DNA of 64,000 nucleotides from an uncultured Bacilli bacterium (GTDB taxonomy: Bacteria; Bacillota_I; Bacilli_A; RF39; UBA660), in contig CAKPMX010000001.1 of assembly GCA_934168205.1 (NCBI GenBank), positions 62,001 to 126,000 on the forward strand. Direction: 5' to 3'. Positions 60,601 through 64,000 of this stretch are shown here, piece after piece (position 1 is the first letter of the stretch; every line of letters starts with the position of its first letter). Below the pieces are notes generated by a model. It made no database searches and was not told the DNA's origin. It saw only the letters and a program-made list of their open reading frames with translations. The position numbers were made by a program, and so were the translations under genes.

Positions 60601-63600
60601 ATGTATTAGCACCACCATAGACGTTTCCATATATTGTAGCACCAACAATATTAACAGTTGCAACAGAATTACCGGTATTTTCAGTACCAGTTGCAGCAGC
60701 ATTGCCTCCTGCAAAAAGAGAACCGGTTGCTGGTGGAATAGACTCTTCAGTTCCAATAACAGTCTTACCATCAACACTAATTAAAGTATTCTTATAAACT
60801 ACCGCTGTCTTACCATTGCCACCTGCATAAGCACTACCTAAAATTTTAGCATCAGTAATTAATACCTTTGTATTACCAGAAACAATTCCTTCATTTCCAC
60901 CACCGTAAACATTATTATTTATAGTAGCACCATCTATATCTAAGAATGTATCTCCTGTAACACCAGCAGCATTACCACCGCCATAAACATAATTAATAGT
61001 AGCGCCTTTTATAGTAACATCAGTAGTCCCAACAGAAGCTTTATTTCCACCACCATACAAATTACCAATAATTCCCGAATTAACTTTAATAACAGGCGTA
61101 GAAGTAATTCCACCTTCATTATTACCACCAAATAAATTATCTATATTAATATTAGATGTCGTAACCTCACTTACCGGTTTAATAACTTTAGAAGTAACAT
61201 TAAAATCAGAAACTGAAGTATTAGTAAGAATTGCAAAAGTAAATGAATAAGTACCAGAATTAGCCGCTAATTTATTAGGATTATTAGAATCGTACTTATT
61301 AACAGAAGTTACACTGGCAACACCATTTTCTATTGAAAAATCTGTATTAGACCAGTTAGAGTAAATTACTGCGTCTTCTGGCATATTAAGTCTAACTTCC
61401 CAATCACTTATTTCAGCATCTGTTAAATTAGTAAGTGTAACCGTAACATCTGCATAAGTTGCATATTCAGAAGACTGCCATGTAGCTTCAACTGGAGAAG
61501 AATTAATATTAACATCAACTAATGGTGTACTATTAGTATCATCTCCTACTAAAATATTAGCGTCTACTATATTTCCTGATTTATTAGATCCACCAAATAC
61601 ATTAGTAATAGTCCCAGAATTAACTGTCACATTTGCAGTATCAAGTCCTGCTTCATTTCCACCAGCATAAACATTAGTAATAACACCATTATTAATATTT
61701 ACATTTGAAGTAGTAGAACTAGCATTATCTCCTCCACCAAAGACATTTGTAATAGTTCCAGAATTAATATCTACATTAGTAGTCTTAGTAGTACCACCTT
61801 GATTATTACCACCATATACTCCTTCTATTTTAGAAGTATTAATTGTAACTTTACTAGTATCAACTTCACCAGAGTAATTAGATCCGCCAAAGACTTTATT
61901 AGCGACAGCTCCATTACAAGTAACATTAGTAGTTGTAACACTAGCTCTTTCTCCACCTGCATAAACATCATTAACAGTAGTAGAATCAACTAAAACTATA
62001 GAAGTAGAACTATCAGCTAAACTACCACCACCGTAAATATCACCAGTAAATTCAGCACCAGTCACTAAAACATTATTAACATCAGTATTACCACCGATAT
62101 TATTACCACCATAAACATTACCTACTTTACCAGACTTAATATAAACATTAGTAGTTGTAACTGTACCAGATTTATTAGATCCACCAAAGACATTATTAAC
62201 AGTAGCCCCTTGTAAATAAATATTTGTAACTTCTTGGCCAGTGTTATTTCCACCACCATAGCTATTACCAATAACACCGCCATTTAAATAAACAAAATCA
62301 GTTCCATTCGGACTACCTTTAGCATCATTTCCACCAAAGACATTACCAATATTTCCACCATTTATATTAACAGTAACATTTCCAAGAACAAATGGTGTAT
62401 AAGTATTATCACCCTTTCCACCACCAAAGACTGACTGTGTTATAGTTCCTCTATTAACAGTAACATTTGTACCAAAATTAGAAACAATAGTGCCAACACT
62501 ACTACCATTAACAGTACCATAGGCACTTCCACCATAGACATTACCATTAATTAATAACTCATTAGAAATACTATTATCTCCAATAACAACATCTACATTT
62601 TTAGTAACAAAAGTATTATTACCTTCGCCACCTCCATAAACATCATTAACGATATTTCCACCTAAAACACTAACATTAGCATTTCCATAAACCGTTCCCT
62701 GTGTCTTAGATCCACCAAAGACATTACCAATATTACCATCATAAATAGAAATATTAATAGTTGCCTCAACCGAAGAACTACCAGAACCATTATTATTTCC
62801 ACCACCATATAATGACCCAGCTACAGTTCCACCTAATACTTTAATAGTTGTACTAGTACTAGTTGTTGCATCAATTCCAACTGCTCCATAGTTACCACCA
62901 CCATAAACATTACGTTTAATAGTTGCATTACCATTTATAACAATACTAGAACTATTAGCAGTACCTATCTTAGATGAATTACTGTTTCCATTTCCTATAC
63001 CAAAAATAGAACCAGACTCAGCACCAAAGAGCTTACTATTATTATTAATTAATGTATCATCACCAACAACTGCTGTACCAGCAACATATATAAATGTACT
63101 TCCATCTAAAGTTCCACGATAACTACCTGTATCAGAACCAGTATATCCATTAGAACCACCAAAGACAGCGTAATTAACAACTCCACCAGTAAGGTTAACA
63201 ATTCTATTTCCATAAGTTGCTGAAGCACCAGCACCAGCAACAATCATATCAATTGAACCTCCCTTAACATTAATATATGTATCATTATAGTTACGCTTAG
63301 AACTATCTGTCAAAGGTCCACCAATTAAGTTATAAATCCAGCCACCTTCAATAGTAGCTTCTCTTGCTGAATAGTGAGTACCACCTCCACGGCCACCAGC
63401 ATAAACACCCGCAGAATAATCATACTTACCTGTCCCAAATTTACCAGATTTAATATTAGTATGAATAGCTATACTATTAGTTGTATTAGAACCATATACA
63501 GAACCACCCCAAGAGCCAGATGCACAATAATAAATTATTAAAGAATCATTATCACCTTTTATACGATCATAATCATTACCATATACAGCCAAACCATTTA

Positions 63601-64000
63601 CATATATTCTAGCTCCTGTATCTCCCCACCATTGAGAAGTATATTCCTCAACAGAGCCATTAGTTGCGGCTAACGTATTATAAAATCCAGACTCTACTAC
63701 TGTCCTATATTCAGTAGGAGAACCAGAAGAACCAGTAGATGCATTAGAACCAGCAATTACACCGAACGCTGTAATATAATTACTATATTGTTTTATTCCT
63801 TTACCAATTTTTAAATTATGCCAATTACCATAGATATAAGATGACTGATTAGTATTTGCAGTAGAATCAGAATTACTATAATTTCTTTCAGACGTTAAAG
63901 TAATATTTTCAATTCTTAAATCTGCACCAGCACTAATATGAGAACTTCTAATATTATAAGTTGCACGATTTCTATAATCATTACCATTATTAATACTAGT
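57692..64000 (-). CDS. Giant GGxN-repeat beta-helix-like surface protein, N-terminus beyond window
   Basis: At least 2102 codons are open to the window edge. An internal TTG at 63592 is not the start: the frame continues upstream ('QWWGDTGARIYVNGLAVYGN'). The N-terminal two thirds visible contain about 29 copies of a 22-25 residue unit ending in '[NDS]-[VLI]-[FY]-[GA]-G-[GSN]-N' (for example 'NVYGGGNEGIVSGN'). Thr/Asn/Val-rich strands alternate with these, suggesting a right-handed beta-helix or similar solenoid. One stretch (nt about 61180-61520) resembles a carbohydrate-binding CBM2/3-like sandwich. The C-terminal third has Ig-like beta domains and ends '...KYVIVKKKVL' without LPXTG. Likely a fibrous adhesin. 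Confidence 0.8.
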   Translation of the reverse strand, partial: TSINNGNDYRNRATYNIRSSHISAGADLRIENITLTSERNYSNSDSTANTNQSSYIYGNWHNLKIGKGIKQYSNYITAFGVIAGSNASTGSSGSPTEYRTVVESGFYNTLAATNGSVEEYTSQWWGDTGARIYVNGLAVYGNDYDRIKGDNDSLIIYYCASGSWGGSVYGSNTTNSIAIHTNIKSGKFGTGKYDYSAGVYAGGRGGGTHYSAREATIEGGWIYNLIGGPLTDSSKRNYNDTYINVKGGSIDMIVAGAGASATYGNRIVNLTGGVVNYAVFGGSNGYTGSDTGSYRGTLDGSTFIYVAGTAVVGDDTLINNNSKLFGAESGSIFGIGNGNSNSSKIGTANSSSIVINGNATIKRNVYGGGNYGAVGIDATTSTSTTIKVLGGTVAGSLYGGGNNNGSGSSSVEATINISIYDGNIGNVFGGSKTQGTVYGNANVSVLGGNIVNDVYGGGEGNNTFVTKNVDVVIGDNSISNELLINGNVYGGSAYGTVNGSSVGTIVSNFGTNVTVNRGTITQSVFGGGKGDNTYTPFVLGNVTVNINGGNIGNVFGGNDAKGSPNGTDFVYLNGGVIGNSYGGGNNTGQEVTNIYLQGATVNNVFGGSNKSGTVTTTNVYIKSGKVGNVYGGNNIGGNTDVNNVLVTGAEFTGDIYGGGSLADSSTSIVLVDSTTVNDVYAGGERASVTTTNVTCNGAVANKVFGGSNYSGEVDTSKVTINTSKIEGVYGGNNQGGTTKTTNVDINSGTITNVFGGGDNASSTTSNVNINNGVITNVYAGGNEAGLDTANVTVNSGTITNVFGGSNKSGNIVDANILVGDDTNSTPLVDVNINSSPVEATWQSSEYATYADVTVTLTNLTDAEISDWEVRLNMPEDAVIYSNWSNTDFSIENGVASVTSVNKYDSNNPNKLAANSGTYSFTFAILTNTSVSDFNVTSKVIKPVSEVTTSNINIDNLFGGNNEGGITSTPVIKVNSGIIGNLYGGGNKASVGTTDVTIKGATINYVYGGGNAAGVTGDTFLDIDGATINNNVYGGGNEGIVSGNTKVLITDAKILGSAYAGGNGKTAVVYKNTLISVDGKTVIGTEESIPPATGSLFAGGNAAATGTENTGNSVATVNIVGATIYGNVYGGANTSVVYGSTETNIGTKAVNDDTLIEDNIYIKGTVFGGGEANASGSEVYDWTFISVTAAINVNINGTGYIDNNHTFLMNGSIFGSGNASTSSGVSNINIKNLGTRSLPSRNVSVQRTDKLVIDNSCIELSGIKDRTNEYSEIPYSFNQIKSLVIKNNTVLLLKRNANMLESLYSGVDVSGELVPATVTIDDDGNYTRNVDNRIYMAPNNNLNVTTNQTATAYGKVTGMTFFGMYNSYSSGSFSYGVYDSSVNNGDSADAGDVIVGGSYVLGLHSLNHDITKDGFYSNFLNDDYTLVSTKYIDPTEVGETGYRWIIGLDAINYTIDLNASKYSSLGTGNLSLMDFSSGDTVFNVVGFNSEGLADGVQLIDPDNVPKIANTATDANQKLGLAMKAETREWTSYGTTKYLSQDAGKYTGTTTYKTDSQSLVPSFMFYLYHAKNVTVNQDLGTAIISLQVLTPINEIEYKAQLVTITVNLSASNYQDGDAYDASITYDKRYDMPSATSVNITNQSQFTTYYSLFSYADNFESFYGLNNDYYHALVTNYALPVGTQITMLDYGVDQDKPEYYYYTVTEDSYQAAVNQLATDREVTYRLSDFVKMGSISNNNTYSDALNNRKYFTDEYGRVVEEFIFIFDFKETTTTGTHTDNSMLFELRNNEDRTLISVLGIRQSLMNYSLYDSSNAVLKQTVNPSGNYMYYDIPFNIDYSTAIGYDQTEGRESIINTNYESSSMGLNVSIFDSSGTQVSSSLLSGTNIVIDHVPYFADSDGVYRIKLTGKVATIKRTVSIYSDALLPAGNYTLKFTLFASADGRHNSHALESGETEIPVILVGADNSIKVRTSDETKLVYGEEGVNELNLKYNTYVVSYTTVLTNPNVRVSLYKRNTDNKDTTVYTEIDFNTLFSNELTSPGESSYSAKSTYEKMLKVNAGVSNTLYFNFNNNLISGTYKLVFKLYDNNQLIDEDFKYVIVKKKVL
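60330..63330 (-). repeat. Coding repeat array of about 29 GG-containing units
   Basis: Within the giant gene, codons for VYGGGN, VFGGSN, VYAGGN and similar recur about every 65-120 bases. Most copies share the minus-strand pattern GTATATGGTGG or GTCTTTGGTGG. Neighbouring units such as 'NVFGGSNKSGTVT' and 'NVFGGSNKSGNIV' are close enough for unequal recombination. Confidence 0.8.

Noticed and set aside
60330..63330. The regular GG-repeat pattern as a CRISPR array
   Set aside because: Units are in-frame, vary in length and code for protein with no constant spacer/repeat structure. No cas genes are present.
63590..63592. TTG as start codon of the giant repeat protein
   Set aside because: The same frame stays open and protein-like for 136 codons upstream to the window edge, and no RBS precedes this TTG.

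Overview
This 64 kb window is very AT-rich chromosomal DNA from an anaerobic, low-GC Firmicute-type bacterium. Supporting features are Gram-positive Shine-Dalgarno sites, a glmS ribozyme, a Phe T-box leader, SipW-type signal peptidases with camelysin/TasA-like substrates, pyruvate:ferredoxin oxidoreductase and an [FeFe] hydrogenase. TGA is a stop and TGG encodes Trp, so the code is the standard bacterial one, not the Mycoplasma one. My best guess is an uncultured gut Bacilli lineage of the RF39 type; this is inference, because no rRNA gene is in the window. Nearly every gene is on the minus strand.

Layout, left to right. 1-7 kb: a partial MurJ/SpoVB-type flippase, a 53-aa Cys-tailed membrane peptide, folD, glmS with its ribozyme, a single-domain Clp-type AAA ATPase and a cation diffusion facilitator. 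6.1-12.1 kb: a coupled three-gene operon of unknown function (372 aa; a 1291-aa repeat protein with a Cys-rich motif; a ProA-like protein without a recognisable active site). 12.1-16.4 kb: a cadherin-like surface protein and a two-gene ABC exporter. 16.5-19.1 kb: an [FeFe] hydrogenase and a GltD-like flavoprotein, overlapping by one base. 19.2-21.7 kb: a GNAT protein, a YunG-uracil-DNA-glycosylase fusion, a divergent Gre-type factor and a locus resembling a type I toxin-antitoxin module. 21.7-25.4 kb: pheST under a T-box. 25.4-31.5 kb: small membrane proteins, a degenerate phosphodiesterase-GNAT fusion, a structured hairpin element and recG. 31.5-35.3 kb: a possible sRNA and the PFOR gene.

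35.3-43.7 kb is an envelope region: polysaccharide deacetylase, SGNH hydrolase, C39-like peptidase, phosphodiester glycosidase, then a glycosyltransferase cluster (GT4, Alg14-like, Alg13-like fused to GtrA, GtrB-like GT2). 43.8-48.6 kb holds a Pro/Ala/Val protein with a 48-bp minisatellite, an RluA pseudouridine synthase, a methyltransferase, a lipoprotein and small unknowns.

48.7-64 kb looks like one surface-fibre module. It has four small TasA/camelysin-like proteins plus a fifth divergent one, an active-looking SipW peptidase, a second SipW-like protein that has lost the catalytic His, a membrane-anchored McrB-type ATPase with a DUF2357 (McrC-like, nuclease-less) partner and an unknown third protein, and a giant, incomplete beta-helix-like protein with about 29 'GGxN' repeats and a carbohydrate-binding-like insertion. 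The McrB/DUF2357 trio inside a surface-protein operon, the 6-12 kb operon and the type I toxin-like locus are the most unusual parts.
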